The position numbers were made by a program, and so were the translations under genes. A stretch of DNA of 64,000 nt from Duganella sp. CF402 (GTDB lineage: Bacteria; Pseudomonadota; Gammaproteobacteria; Burkholderiales; Burkholderiaceae_D). Under the pieces are notes generated by a model that saw only the letters and a list, made by a program, of their open reading frames with translations, made no database searches and was not told where the DNA came from. Below are positions 35,464-43,753 of this stretch, piece after piece. Position 1 is the stretch's first letter; every line of letters starts with the position of its first letter. The stretch spans positions 2,011,596 to 2,075,595 of the forward strand of contig NZ_FOBG01000001.1 in assembly GCF_900109645.1 (NCBI RefSeq), written 5' to 3'.

Positions 35464-38268
35464 ATGAAGACACCACAGCACATTTTGATGTGCGGCGCAG
35501 GCATGCTTGCGCTCTGCGCCCCCGCCGTCGCGCAAACCGAAGACGCTGCGCCGGCGGATGCCCAACTGACCTCGGTCACCGTCACCGGTTCGCGCGTTAT
35601 TAAAAACGGCGACAGCAATCCATCCCCCACCACGGTCATGAACGCCGACGATCTGCTGACCGGGAAACCAGGAGCAACGCTGGCCGATGCACTGAATTCG
35701 CTGCCAGTGTTCGCCGGTTCGCGCGGCTCGGCCAGCAACCCCACCACCGCCGGCAGCGCCGCCGGCGGCAGCGGTTCCGCTAACCAGCTTAACCTGCGCA
35801 ACATCGGCGCCCTGCGCACGCTGGTGCTGATGGACGGTAAACGCATTCCGCCTACCCTGTACAACGGCGCGGTCGACGTCGACCTGATCCCGCAGCTGTT
35901 TGTCGAACGAGTAGATGTGGTCACCGGCGGCGTCTCCGCCGTCTACGGTTCGGACGCCATGACCGGCGTGGTGAACTATGTGCTCGATCACAAATTCAAC
36001 GGCGTCAAGGCCGACGCCAGCTATGGCGCATCGCAACTCGGCGACGCCAAAAAATCCAACGCCGCCCTGGCCTGGGGCGCAAACCTCGGGCGCGGCCTGC
36101 ACGTCGAAGCCGGCATCGAATACCGCAAGGAAGACGGCATTGACCGCCGCTCGGACCGCGACTGGCTCAATCAGGTCGGCGTCACCGGCACCGGCACCGC
36201 CGCCAATCCCTACGTGCTGCAATCGAACCTGCGCCAGAAGGGCTTTCCTTTCGGTGGCCTGATTACCAGCGGTGCGCTGGCCGGAAAAACCTTCAAGAGC
36301 AATGGCGTATTGAGCCCGTTCGTGGCCGGCACCGCGACCGGCACTGCAGCGATTGAAGTAGGCGGCGATGGTGGTTACTGGGACTCCGGCCTGCTGTCGC
36401 AGCTGGAAGCCAAGCAGCTGTTCGGCCGCGTCGATTACGACCTTTCGGGCGACACCCACGTCTACGCCCAAGTCGCCGGCAACCTGAAGACCAATACCAA
36501 CTTCGCCGAGACCAACCAGTTGAACGGCGTACTCCTGCGCCGCACCAACGCCTTCCTGCCGACCGAATACCAGGCGCTGATCCCGAGCACGCAGGCCACT
36601 TTCGGCTTCAGCAAATTCATGGGCGACATTCCGCGCCTGACCGCTGAATCGGACTCGAAGCAATGGGTCTTCAACACCGGCATCGAGGGCAAGACCAAAG
36701 AGCTGAAGTGGAATGTCGACTATACCTACGGCCGCGCCAAGCTGAATACCGCGATGTCCAATGTGCTGAATCGCCAGAAGCTGTCGGCCGCGCTGGACGC
36801 CGTCAGCAGCGGCGGCAAGACCGTCTGCAACGTCACCGTCACCAATCCGGGCGTGGCCGATGACTGCGTGCCCCTCGACGTATTCGGCCCGAACGCGGCT
36901 TCGGCGCAAGCCATCGACTACGTGACCGATACCGTGTTCTTCGACTCCACCACCGTAATGAACGATATCTCGGCCAATGTCGCCGGCAGTCCGTTCAGCA
37001 CCTGGGCCGGTCCGGTCAACGCCGCCGTGTCGGCCGAGTGGCGCGACATGTCGTTCAACTCGCACAGCAACTCGCGCCCTTCGGACCTGGTCAACTGCAC
37101 CGGCCTGACGCTGAACTGCGCCAGCACCGCCACCCGTACCGAATACGTGTTCGGCGAAAGCCCGCAAGGCGTGAGCCAGCGCGTATGGGAAGTGGCCGGC
37201 GAGATGGATGTGCCGCTGTCGAAAACCGTGAGCACCAACGCCGCCGCACGCTACACCTCCTACAACACCAGCGGCAACTACACCACGTGGAAGGTCGGTA
37301 TGGACTGGGCGGTGCTGGACACGCTGCGCTTCCGCGCCACCCGCTCGCGCGACATCCGCGCCCCGACGCTGTACGACTTGTTCGCACCGGTGTCGCAAGT
37401 GCAGGTGCGCCCGACCGACCTGTTGACCGGCGCCAGCCCCACCGTGCCGCAGATCGACGAGTCGAATCCGAACCTGAAGGCGGAAATCGGCAACACCATG
37501 ACGCTGGGCCTGATCTGGAAGCCGCTGCCGAAAATGAGCTTCGCGGTGGACGCCTACCGCATCAAGATCTCGGACGCCATCACCACCGTATCCGGCTCCA
37601 CCGCCGCGTTCCAGCAGGCCTGCTACCAGAGCGGCGGCACCTCGCCATACTGCGCGCTGCAAAAGCGGCCCAATGGCTACAAGGACACCTCGGCCGCCAA
37701 CGCCGTCACCTCGTGGGTCAATCGCAGCGTGAATATCGCGGAAGTGGAAACCTTCGGCGTCGATTTGGAAGGCAACTACGCGACCAAGCTGTTTGACCGC
37801 CCTGCTTCGCTGCGCGTGCTGACCGCATGGCAGCCACACGTCTACTACCGTCAGCCCGGCCTGGCGACGGTGGACCAGGGCGGCGCAGCGTTCGGCGCAG
37901 GCGGAATGGCCTCCACGCCGGCAGTGCGCGTGTCCGGCTTCTTCCGCTTCCGCCCGATGAACGACTTCACGGTCGACATTTCGGAACGCTGGCGTAGCGC
38001 CATGAAGCTGAGCAAGGATCCGGCCGAGGTGTGGGTCAACAACCATATGCGTTCGTTTGCCACCACCGGCATCAACCTCGCGTACAAGGTTGACCTGGGA
38101 TTCGGCGATGCGCAGGTCTACTTCAACGTCGAGAACCTGTTTGACGCCGAACCGCCGATCGGAGCATTCTCCGGCAACGGCACCCGCGCCGGCCTGCGTG
38201 ACGGCTTCGCGCAAGCCGACGATCCGCGCGGCCGCTACTTCACGCTGGGCGTGCGTTCACTGTTCTAA
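35464..38268 (+). CDS. TonB-dependent outer membrane receptor
   Basis: About 934 residues. Two adjacent ATGs (35461, 35464) follow AGGAG; the second has the better five-base spacing. Signal peptide ends APAVAQ. The plug has LTSVTVTGSRVIKNGDSNPS and VDVVTGGVSAVYGSDAMTGV; the barrel ends LGVRSLF with a terminal Phe. The receptor class is the same as that in the gluconate operon. A sugar-binding protein gene follows and a GH31 gene lies 2.7 kb upstream, so carbohydrate is the likely cargo, but no partner is in the same operon to prove it. Confidence 0.92.
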   Translation: MKTPQHILMCGAGMLALCAPAVAQTEDAAPADAQLTSVTVTGSRVIKNGDSNPSPTTVMNADDLLTGKPGATLADALNSLPVFAGSRGSASNPTTAGSAAGGSGSANQLNLRNIGALRTLVLMDGKRIPPTLYNGAVDVDLIPQLFVERVDVVTGGVSAVYGSDAMTGVVNYVLDHKFNGVKADASYGASQLGDAKKSNAALAWGANLGRGLHVEAGIEYRKEDGIDRRSDRDWLNQVGVTGTGTAANPYVLQSNLRQKGFPFGGLITSGALAGKTFKSNGVLSPFVAGTATGTAAIEVGGDGGYWDSGLLSQLEAKQLFGRVDYDLSGDTHVYAQVAGNLKTNTNFAETNQLNGVLLRRTNAFLPTEYQALIPSTQATFGFSKFMGDIPRLTAESDSKQWVFNTGIEGKTKELKWNVDYTYGRAKLNTAMSNVLNRQKLSAALDAVSSGGKTVCNVTVTNPGVADDCVPLDVFGPNAASAQAIDYVTDTVFFDSTTVMNDISANVAGSPFSTWAGPVNAAVSAEWRDMSFNSHSNSRPSDLVNCTGLTLNCASTATRTEYVFGESPQGVSQRVWEVAGEMDVPLSKTVSTNAAARYTSYNTSGNYTTWKVGMDWAVLDTLRFRATRSRDIRAPTLYDLFAPVSQVQVRPTDLLTGASPTVPQIDESNPNLKAEIGNTMTLGLIWKPLPKMSFAVDAYRIKISDAITTVSGSTAAFQQACYQSGGTSPYCALQKRPNGYKDTSAANAVTSWVNRSVNIAEVETFGVDLEGNYATKLFDRPASLRVLTAWQPHVYYRQPGLATVDQGGAAFGAGGMASTPAVRVSGFFRFRPMNDFTVDISERWRSAMKLSKDPAEVWVNNHMRSFATTGINLAYKVDLGFGDAQVYFNVENLFDAEPPIGAFSGNGTRAGLRDGFAQADDPRGRYFTLGVRSLF

Positions 38269-38289
38269 ACAACAAATATTGTTTAGTGA

Positions 38290-38316
38290 ACGGCAGCGGT
38301 CACGCTGCCGTTTCTT
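38290..38316 (+). terminator. rho-independent terminator-like hairpin after TonB receptor
   Basis: ACGGCAGCG (38290-38298) pairs perfectly with CGCTGCCGT (38303-38311) across a GTCA loop and is followed by TTCTT. The hairpin begins 21 bp after the receptor stop. The T-run is short, so termination may be partial. Confidence 0.7.
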
Positions 38317-38371
38317 ATGATGCTTGCAATCTTGTATTGACATGCACGGAGGCCGCCAACACACTACAAGC

Positions 38372-39463
38372 ATGCTTACGTCATTTTTTCGCGCCGGATT
38401 AGCGACAACCCTGTTGTATGCGGCCCTCGCATTGCCGGGTGTCTGCATCGCCGAAGACCTGACGATCGACTATGTCATATCCAACAGCCCCCAGCGCAGT
38501 GCATGGATAAGCATCATCAACCAGTTTGCCGCCGCCAACCCGGACCTCAAGGTAACGCACTGCGGCTACCCGCAGGAGCAGTACAAGCGGGAGTTCTTAA
38601 CGCGGCTGCAAAGCGGCAGCGCCGACCTGGCCTTCTGGTATGCGGGTGAGCGCCTGCGCGACGCCGCCAAAAATAAACTACTCTCCCCGCTCGATGCCGA
38701 GATGTTGGCGCTGTTGAAAAAGCAGAAATTCGTCACCACCGCGATCGAAAGCACGCGCATCGATGGCGACCTGTATGGCTTTCCGCTGTATTACTACGCA
38801 TGGGGCTTCATCTATCGCAAATCGCTGTTCGAGCGTGTCGGCGTGCGCCCGCCGGCCACATGGAGCGAATTCCTGCAAGTGTGCGAACAGTTGAAGGCGG
38901 CCGGCGTCACGCCGCTGGGGCTGGGCGCAAAGAGCGTGTGGCCGGCCGCCGGCTGGTTCGACTATCTCAACCTGCGCATCAATGGACTGGATTTCCACCA
39001 CAAGCTGCTAAATGGCGACGTGCGCTTTACCGACGCGCGCTTCACCACGGCGATGGCCCAGGACTTCGGCTTCTTCGCCTTCCCTGCGCTGTCGCCCACT
39101 ATGCCAGCCTACGAAGAAGCGCCGCTCGATGTTCTGGTCTTGCCCGCAAACGGCCCCAATCCCAAGGCGCGCAAGCGATTCCTGACCTTCCTCGCGGAGA
39201 GTGGCGCGCTGCGCCAGATGGCCGATGCCGATCAAACCCTGCCGGCCAAGGCGGGGACCACATCCGCGAATGTACTGCTGGCGGAAGTCACTGGCGCCAC
39301 CGTGGCCAATGCCGCCGGACTGACTCACTTCTTCGACCGCGACGCCAGGGCGGAGCTGGTGGCGCCGGTGTATGAAGGCTTGCGCCAGTTCCTGAAAGCG
39401 CCGCATGACACCGAGCAGGCGGTCCGCTACATCGAGCAGGCGCGCCGCAAAGACCTGCCCTGA
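38372..39463 (+). CDS. periplasmic sugar-type solute-binding protein, apparently missing an internal segment
   Basis: About 363 residues from ATG 38372, with a signal peptide (LLYAALALPGVCIAED). Blocks typical of ABC sugar-binding proteins are clear: LTIDYVISNSPQRSAWI, LAFWYAGERLRDAA, LYGFPLYYYAWGFIYRKSLF and AAGWFDYLNLRINGLDFH. Then VRFTDARFTTAMAQ runs straight into DFGFFAFPAL; relatives I know have about 50-60 residues in between (an aromatic helix and a G-A-M-L-G strand). The deletion is in frame. No ABC permease or ATPase is adjacent, and a chemoreceptor follows 100 bp later, so a sensing role is possible. Confidence 0.75.
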   Translation: MLTSFFRAGLATTLLYAALALPGVCIAEDLTIDYVISNSPQRSAWISIINQFAAANPDLKVTHCGYPQEQYKREFLTRLQSGSADLAFWYAGERLRDAAKNKLLSPLDAEMLALLKKQKFVTTAIESTRIDGDLYGFPLYYYAWGFIYRKSLFERVGVRPPATWSEFLQVCEQLKAAGVTPLGLGAKSVWPAAGWFDYLNLRINGLDFHHKLLNGDVRFTDARFTTAMAQDFGFFAFPALSPTMPAYEEAPLDVLVLPANGPNPKARKRFLTFLAESGALRQMADADQTLPAKAGTTSANVLLAEVTGATVANAAGLTHFFDRDARAELVAPVYEGLRQFLKAPHDTEQAVRYIEQARRKDLP

Positions 39464-39564
39464 CCTGGGCCGGGGTCCTGATGACGCCCGCCATACTTTA
39501 GTGGGGTCATTAATTCGACCAGCAAACGTAGAATTCCTGCGGCTCAAACCTCGTGGAAAAACGC

Positions 39565-41133
39565 ATGCTGAAGAATACCTCCATCAAATCCAGGCTGATC
39601 TTCGTGATCGGCCTGCTCTCCTTGCTGATGACGGCGATAGGCGCGATTAGCCTGTTTCGCCTGGACGCGGCCAACGCTACGCTCAAGACGGTGTATGACG
39701 ACCGGCTGATACCAGTCGGACAGCTGGACCGCGTGGTGCGCGGCCTGCAGAATGTGCAGCTGAATCTCCAGGGCGGCCTGCAGGAAGCCGATCCGGCCGA
39801 GGCGCGCCGCCAGCTGGCCGCAGCGGACAAAGCGTGGCAGGAATACATGGCCACCTATCTGACGCCCGAAGAAACCGTGCTGGCACAGCGCTTTGTAGTC
39901 GTGCGCGATGCCTTCCTGGGCCGCCATGTGCTGCCGCTGCTGGAAGGCCGCCAGAGCGAGGACACGCCGCACCTGCGGCGCGACTACGAGGCGGTGTCGG
40001 AAGCCGTCAATCGCCTGATCGCCTTGCAGCAGACGGTGGCGGCGGACGACTACGCCCAGTCGCAGCAAGCTTTTTCTCAATTCCGCATTGTGGCGCTGGT
40101 GCTGCTGGCAAGCGGGCTAGCGGCTGGTGCGTTGGTCGGGGTGTGGCTGATACGCAGCATCACCATGCCGCTCGATTATGCGATCGAGCTGGCGCAGGCG
40201 GTGGCCGATGGCGATTTAACCCGCGAGATCACCGTCGATACGCACAATGAAATGGGAAAGCTGCTGCTGGCGCTGCGCGAGATGAACCACAGCCTGCGCC
40301 AGATCGTCAGCCAGGTTCGCGGCGGCACTGACACCATCGCTGCCGCTTCAAGCCAGATCGCCGGCGGCAATCTCGATCTGTCGGCGCGCACGGAGCAGCA
40401 AGCCAGCTCGCTGGAAGAAACCGCGTCGGCGATGGAGCAGTTGACCGCGACCGTCCGCCATAACGCCAGCCACGCGCAGCATGCGACTGAGCTGGCGCAG
40501 TCGGCGTCCGAGGTGGCAGGCCGTGGCGGCGCCGTGGTGGCGGAGGTGGTCAGTACGATGAATGCGATCAATGAGGCTTCGCGCCGTATTGCCGATATCA
40601 CGACGGTGATCGACGGACTGGCGTTCCAGACCAATATCCTGGCCTTGAACGCGGCGGTGGAGGCGGCGCGCGCTGGCGAGCAAGGACGTGGTTTTGCGGT
40701 GGTGGCGTCGGAGGTGCGCACGCTGGCGCAGCGTTCCGGCGATGCGGCGCGCGAGATCAAACTGCTGATCGAAGATTCGGTCGGCAAGGTGGATGCGGGC
40801 AGCCAGCTGGTGGCGCAGGCCGGCGACACCATGCAGGATGTGGTGCGCAGCGTGCAGAAAGTGGGCGGGATCATCAGCGAGATTAGCCTCGCCAGCCGTG
40901 AGCAGAGCGAGGGCATTGAGCAGGTCAACCTCGCCATCATGCAGATGGATACGGTGACGCAGCAAAATGCGGCGCTGGTGGAAGAAGCCGCAGCGGCTGC
41001 GGCGGCGCTGAGCGAGCAGGCGGCGGCGCTCAGTCAGGCGGTCGGCGTGTTCCGCACGCCAGCCATGCCACGCGCAGGCGGCACAGCCGCGTATCACGCT
41101 ACGCCGCGCCAGCGGCTGAGGATTGTGGCTTAG
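39565..41133 (+). CDS. methyl-accepting chemotaxis protein (four-helix-bundle sensor)
   Basis: 522 residues from ATG 39565 (GTG 39553 also in frame). A membrane anchor LIFVIGLLSLLMTAIGAISL is followed by a four-helix-bundle periplasmic domain (RLIPVGQLDRVVRGLQNVQL), a second membrane helix near residue 190, HAMP, and the signalling tip [20 protein letters not shown]. It ends RLRIVA without a CheR-tether pentapeptide, unlike the receptor at 11897. It lies directly after a sugar-binding protein gene, a pairing often seen when binding proteins serve as ligands for receptors; here that is inference. Confidence 0.94.
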   Translation: MLKNTSIKSRLIFVIGLLSLLMTAIGAISLFRLDAANATLKTVYDDRLIPVGQLDRVVRGLQNVQLNLQGGLQEADPAEARRQLAAADKAWQEYMATYLTPEETVLAQRFVVVRDAFLGRHVLPLLEGRQSEDTPHLRRDYEAVSEAVNRLIALQQTVAADDYAQSQQAFSQFRIVALVLLASGLAAGALVGVWLIRSITMPLDYAIELAQAVADGDLTREITVDTHNEMGKLLLALREMNHSLRQIVSQVRGGTDTIAAASSQIAGGNLDLSARTEQQASSLEETASAMEQLTATVRHNASHAQHATELAQSASEVAGRGGAVVAEVVSTMNAINEASRRIADITTVIDGLAFQTNILALNAAVEAARAGEQGRGFAVVASEVRTLAQRSGDAAREIKLLIEDSVGKVDAGSQLVAQAGDTMQDVVRSVQKVGGIISEISLASREQSEGIEQVNLAIMQMDTVTQQNAALVEEAAAAAAALSEQAAALSQAVGVFRTPAMPRAGGTAAYHATPRQRLRIVA

Positions 41134-42083
41134 CCGGGGTGCACGATCCACATCCACGCGCTGAGCGTGAAGAAGGACGTCACCATGCAGATCAGCAGCG
41201 CTGCGGCGCTGCGGTCTGCTTCGCCGTAGGCTTGCGCCAGGATCGGATAGATACTCAGCATCGGCATGGCTGCCATCAACAACGCGGCGGCGTGCAGCTG
41301 CGGCTCCATCGCCGCCACGCCGATCAGCGGCAGCAGCGACGCCACCAGCAGCACCGCCAGCGGATGGCCGATCAGCTTCGCCAGCACCAGCGGAATCACG
41401 CGCTGCCAGCCGCTGGTCAGCGACAAGCCAAACAGCGTACCGCCGATAGCGAACAAGGACACGCTGCCGCTGGCCTGCGCAAACAGGTTCACGGTGCGCA
41501 CCACAGGCTGCGGCAGCTTCACCTCCGCGAGACTGATAATCAAGCCAGCCATCACCGCCAGCACCAGCGGATTGCGCATCAGGCGCTGCGCCGACTGCCG
41601 CACCACCTGATGCCACGCTCCCCCGCCGCCATCGCGCGCGCTTTCGGCCATCGCCAGCAATAGCGGCAGCATCACCAGATTCTCGACGATCACATTGAGG
41701 CCCAGCGCCACGCCGGCCACCGGCGCCACCATCAGCAGCAAAATCGGGAAGCCGATAAAACTGCTGTTGGAGCAGGACACGCCCATCGCCAGGAAGGTAC
41801 TGCGGGTGCGGCTTAAACCGCCGAGACGCCGGGCCAGCAGGTAGGCCAGCACCAGCATCGTCAGCGAACCGAAAAGATAGGACAGCAGATACGCGGGATG
41901 CAGGATCTCGCCGATGCGGCGCTGCGCCAGCGCGTTGAAGATCAGCGCGGGCAGCGCCAGATTAAGTACGAACTTGCCGAACACCTGCATGTCCGTGCGA
42001 GCAAAGAGGCCCATGCGGGTGGCGAGATAGCCCGCAAGGACCACAAGGTAAATCGGGCCGGTAATGGCGAGAATGTCCAACAT
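41130..42083 (-). CDS. AEC-family transporter (auxin efflux carrier/malonate type)
   Basis: 317 residues and ten hydrophobic helices. MLDILAITGPIYLVVLAGYL at the start, FLAMGVSCSNSSFIGFPILL in the fifth helix region and MAAMPMLSIYPILAQAYG match AEC carriers such as malonate and auxin transporters. The stop codon overlaps the 3' end of the chemoreceptor by 4 bp in convergent orientation. The substrate is probably an organic acid; nothing in the context defines it. Confidence 0.9.
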   Translation of the reverse strand: MLDILAITGPIYLVVLAGYLATRMGLFARTDMQVFGKFVLNLALPALIFNALAQRRIGEILHPAYLLSYLFGSLTMLVLAYLLARRLGGLSRTRSTFLAMGVSCSNSSFIGFPILLLMVAPVAGVALGLNVIVENLVMLPLLLAMAESARDGGGGAWHQVVRQSAQRLMRNPLVLAVMAGLIISLAEVKLPQPVVRTVNLFAQASGSVSLFAIGGTLFGLSLTSGWQRVIPLVLAKLIGHPLAVLLVASLLPLIGVAAMEPQLHAAALLMAAMPMLSIYPILAQAYGEADRSAAALLICMVTSFFTLSAWMWIVHPG

Positions 42084-42149
42084 GTGGTGCCTGAAAACGC
42101 AAAAACCGACAGTGTGACAGATTTATCTGCCCGCCGGCATCTTCGTGAT

Positions 42150-42515
42150 TTAAACGGCGCGGTCCACAATCACATAGTGCTTGCGGACCGGCTCGACCAC
42201 TTCGAACACGCCCTTGAAGCCGGCGGGGATCACCATCGCGTCGCCGGGGCCGGCCTCGGCGGCGTAGCCATCTTCGTCGATCACGCGGCAGCGGCCTTCG
42301 AGCACGCAGAAATACTCATCCTTGTGCGGCCCGAACGCAATGCGCCAACTACCGCGCTCGCAAGCCCAGATGCCGGCGCTGACTTCGCCGCTGGCGTTGG
42401 TGAAATGGTTCCAGGTGGTGCGGCGCGGATTCCCCACCAGCCGCCGCTCCTCGCGCGGATGGTCATACTCAGGCGTCGGCGATTGCAGGCGGAATTCGGT
42501 AATGGCGGGTTTCAT
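42150..42515 (-). CDS. cupin_3-domain protein
   Basis: 121 residues. The double-stranded beta-helix motifs are GPHKDEYFCVLEGRCRVIDEDG and GPGDAMVIPAGFKGVFEVVE, characteristic of small DUF861/cupin_3 proteins. The family includes ureidoglycine aminohydrolase-like and many uncharacterised members. Metal ligands are partly conserved (His and Glu in HKDEY). It is a single gene on the minus strand between an AEC carrier and the toxin/immunity-like pair, with no clear Shine-Dalgarno site. Function unknown. Confidence 0.8.
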   Translation of the reverse strand: MKPAITEFRLQSPTPEYDHPREERRLVGNPRRTTWNHFTNASGEVSAGIWACERGSWRIAFGPHKDEYFCVLEGRCRVIDEDGYAAEAGPGDAMVIPAGFKGVFEVVEPVRKHYVIVDRAV

Positions 42516-42552
42516 TGAGTGCGATGGACGGAGGCAGAAAGCCGGAATTGTA

Positions 42553-42777
42553 CTACCCCGCTTTCAGGGCAGTGGACTGCGGCGCGGCGAGCACCTCGCG
42601 CAAAGCGGTCTGCCAATCTTCCCACATCGCCGGGTCAGCAGGACGGCCATCGGCAAACAGCTCCAGATTCATACCTCCTAGCAAATCACCGAGATCGTCG
42701 GACTGAGTCAGCTCGTAGTACTTTTCGAGAAACCTGAACATCGCCTTATAGGCTTGTTCTTCGCTAATCATTTCCAT
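42553..42777 (-). CDS. small acidic protein, candidate immunity protein of an orphan toxin
   Basis: 74 residues, acidic and helical: EEQAYKAMFRFLEKYYELTQ, then LGDLLGGMNLELFADGRPAD and PAMWEDWQTALREVL. The pattern resembles small proteins found next to contact-dependent or Rhs toxin tips, which act as immunity factors. The ATG at 42777 lies inside the upstream toxin-like gene (14 bp overlap) and has GGAGG seven bases before it, so the two are coupled. The function is an inference from position and general resemblance. Confidence 0.55.
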   Translation of the reverse strand: MEMISEEQAYKAMFRFLEKYYELTQSDDLGDLLGGMNLELFADGRPADPAMWEDWQTALREVLAAPQSTALKAG

Positions 42778-43075
42778 GATTCTTCCTCCACTGTTTTTTC
42801 ACTGGCACCGACAAGCCCGTATGCGGGCTCAACGCTCGGGGAACGTTATTTATTCCGCCGCTAACAATCCGATCACCACGAACTTCCACCCATATCTGAC
42901 GGCCTTGGGCATCAATGCGCGCGTACCATGACTTCCCATACCGGTCATAGGCAACCCACGCTTGAGGATCATTTGCCACATCTTCAAGCAGCCTGCGGTT
43001 ATCCGGCGTATCCGGCATATGCCCGGGCTTACCGCTAAAAATATGCTTTGCGCGAGTGTCGTCAATGAGATTCAT
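42764..43075 (-). CDS. stand-alone polymorphic-toxin-like domain (orphan CDI/Rhs-tip candidate)
   Basis: 103 residues from ATG 43075, preceded by GGAGG with ideal six-base spacing, so this is a real short gene and not the tail of a longer one. IDDTRAKHIFSGKPGHMPDT carries a KHI motif seen at the start of BECR-fold ribonuclease toxins; WYARIDAQGRQIWVEVRGDR and the closing GGINNVPRALSPHTGLSV resemble CDI toxin tips. There is no delivery domain, signal peptide or repeat region. Paired with the overlapping small acidic gene it looks like an orphan toxin/immunity cassette or a toxin-antitoxin system. The exact family is uncertain. Confidence 0.55.
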   Translation of the reverse strand: MNLIDDTRAKHIFSGKPGHMPDTPDNRRLLEDVANDPQAWVAYDRYGKSWYARIDAQGRQIWVEVRGDRIVSGGINNVPRALSPHTGLSVPVKKQWRKNHGND

Positions 43076-43114
43076 TATAGGCCTCCGTTCCGAAACTATC
43101 CTGCGGAACCCAAT

Positions 43115-43237
43115 ATGGAACCTTGCGACAAAACAAATGCTATGGCCGACTTTCCCACGCTGGCGCTCCGCGACGGCTCGCTGCAGCTGGCCGTGCTGGA
43201 GCAAAAGGTGGATCGCTGGATCGCCGAGTCACAGTAA
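43115..43237 (+). other. short ORF, possible gene fragment
   Basis: An ATG at 43115 opens 40 codons (ADFPTLALRDGSLQLAVLEQ and KVDRWIAESQ) with host-like GC-rich third positions, in contrast to the surrounding AT-richer DNA. It has no good Shine-Dalgarno site and no recognised family. It may be the 3' end of a gene interrupted when the toxin-like pair was inserted. The rest of 43076-43240 holds the toxin gene's upstream region. Confidence 0.25.
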
Positions 43238-43240
43238 GGC

Positions 43241-43684
43241 TTACTGAACGTCCAGCAGTTCGACGTCGAAGATCAGGGTGGCGTTGGGTGGGATCGGGCC
43301 GACGCCATTGTCGCCGTAGCCCATGTTGGCCGGGACGATCAGGGTGCGCTTGCCGCCCACTTTCATGCCTTTGACGCCTTCATCCCAGCCGGGAATCACC
43401 TGCCCCGCGCCGAGCGGGAAGCTGAACGGGCCACGGCCGACCGAGGTATCGAACTGCGCGCCGTGCTGCGATGGCGCGTCGGCCACGTACAGCCAGCCGG
43501 TGTAGTTGACCACGGCGGTCATGCCGGTGGCGGCCTCCTTGCCGGTGCCGACGGTGGTGTCGATTTTCTGGAATGGCACGGCGGCGGCAAGCGATGCCGA
43601 TGCCGACTCCGGCGCCTTGGCGCGTTCGCAGCCGGTGATAGCCAGCGTGAGGCCCAGTGCGCAAGTGAACAACAGTCGTTTCAA
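43241..43684 (-). CDS. FKBP-type peptidyl-prolyl isomerase lipoprotein
   Basis: 147 residues. I chose TTG 43684, with AAGGA just upstream, because it gives a clean lipoprotein signal: KRLLFTCALGLTLAITGC, where ITGC is the lipobox. The FKBP domain has VVNYTGWLYVADAP, FDTSVGRGPFSFPLGAGQVI, GWDEGVKGMKVGGKRTLIVP and GYGDNGVGPIPPNATLIFDV, with active-site aromatics present. It should be a membrane-anchored proline isomerase assisting folding in the envelope. It lies downstream of acnB but is separated from it by a strong terminator. Confidence 0.92.
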   Translation of the reverse strand: MKRLLFTCALGLTLAITGCERAKAPESASASLAAAVPFQKIDTTVGTGKEAATGMTAVVNYTGWLYVADAPSQHGAQFDTSVGRGPFSFPLGAGQVIPGWDEGVKGMKVGGKRTLIVPANMGYGDNGVGPIPPNATLIFDVELLDVQ

Positions 43685-43705
43685 AATAATCCTTCGCGTG
43701 AGATG

Positions 43706-43735
43706 AAAAAAAGGGCAGCCCTTTCGGACTGCCCT
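43706..43735 (-). terminator. rho-independent terminator of acnB
   Basis: On the minus strand AGGGCAG, a TCCGAAAGG-type loop and CTGCCCT form a stable stem followed by a run of seven T. It begins about 18 bp after the acnB stop and extends over the FKBP gene's upstream region. Confidence 0.88.
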
Positions 43736-43753
43736 CATTCTAAGCCTTAAAGC

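Noticed and set aside
35407..38214. 935-codon minus-strand open frame
   Set aside because: Shadow of the TonB receptor at 35464-38268, which has full plug, barrel and terminal Phe.
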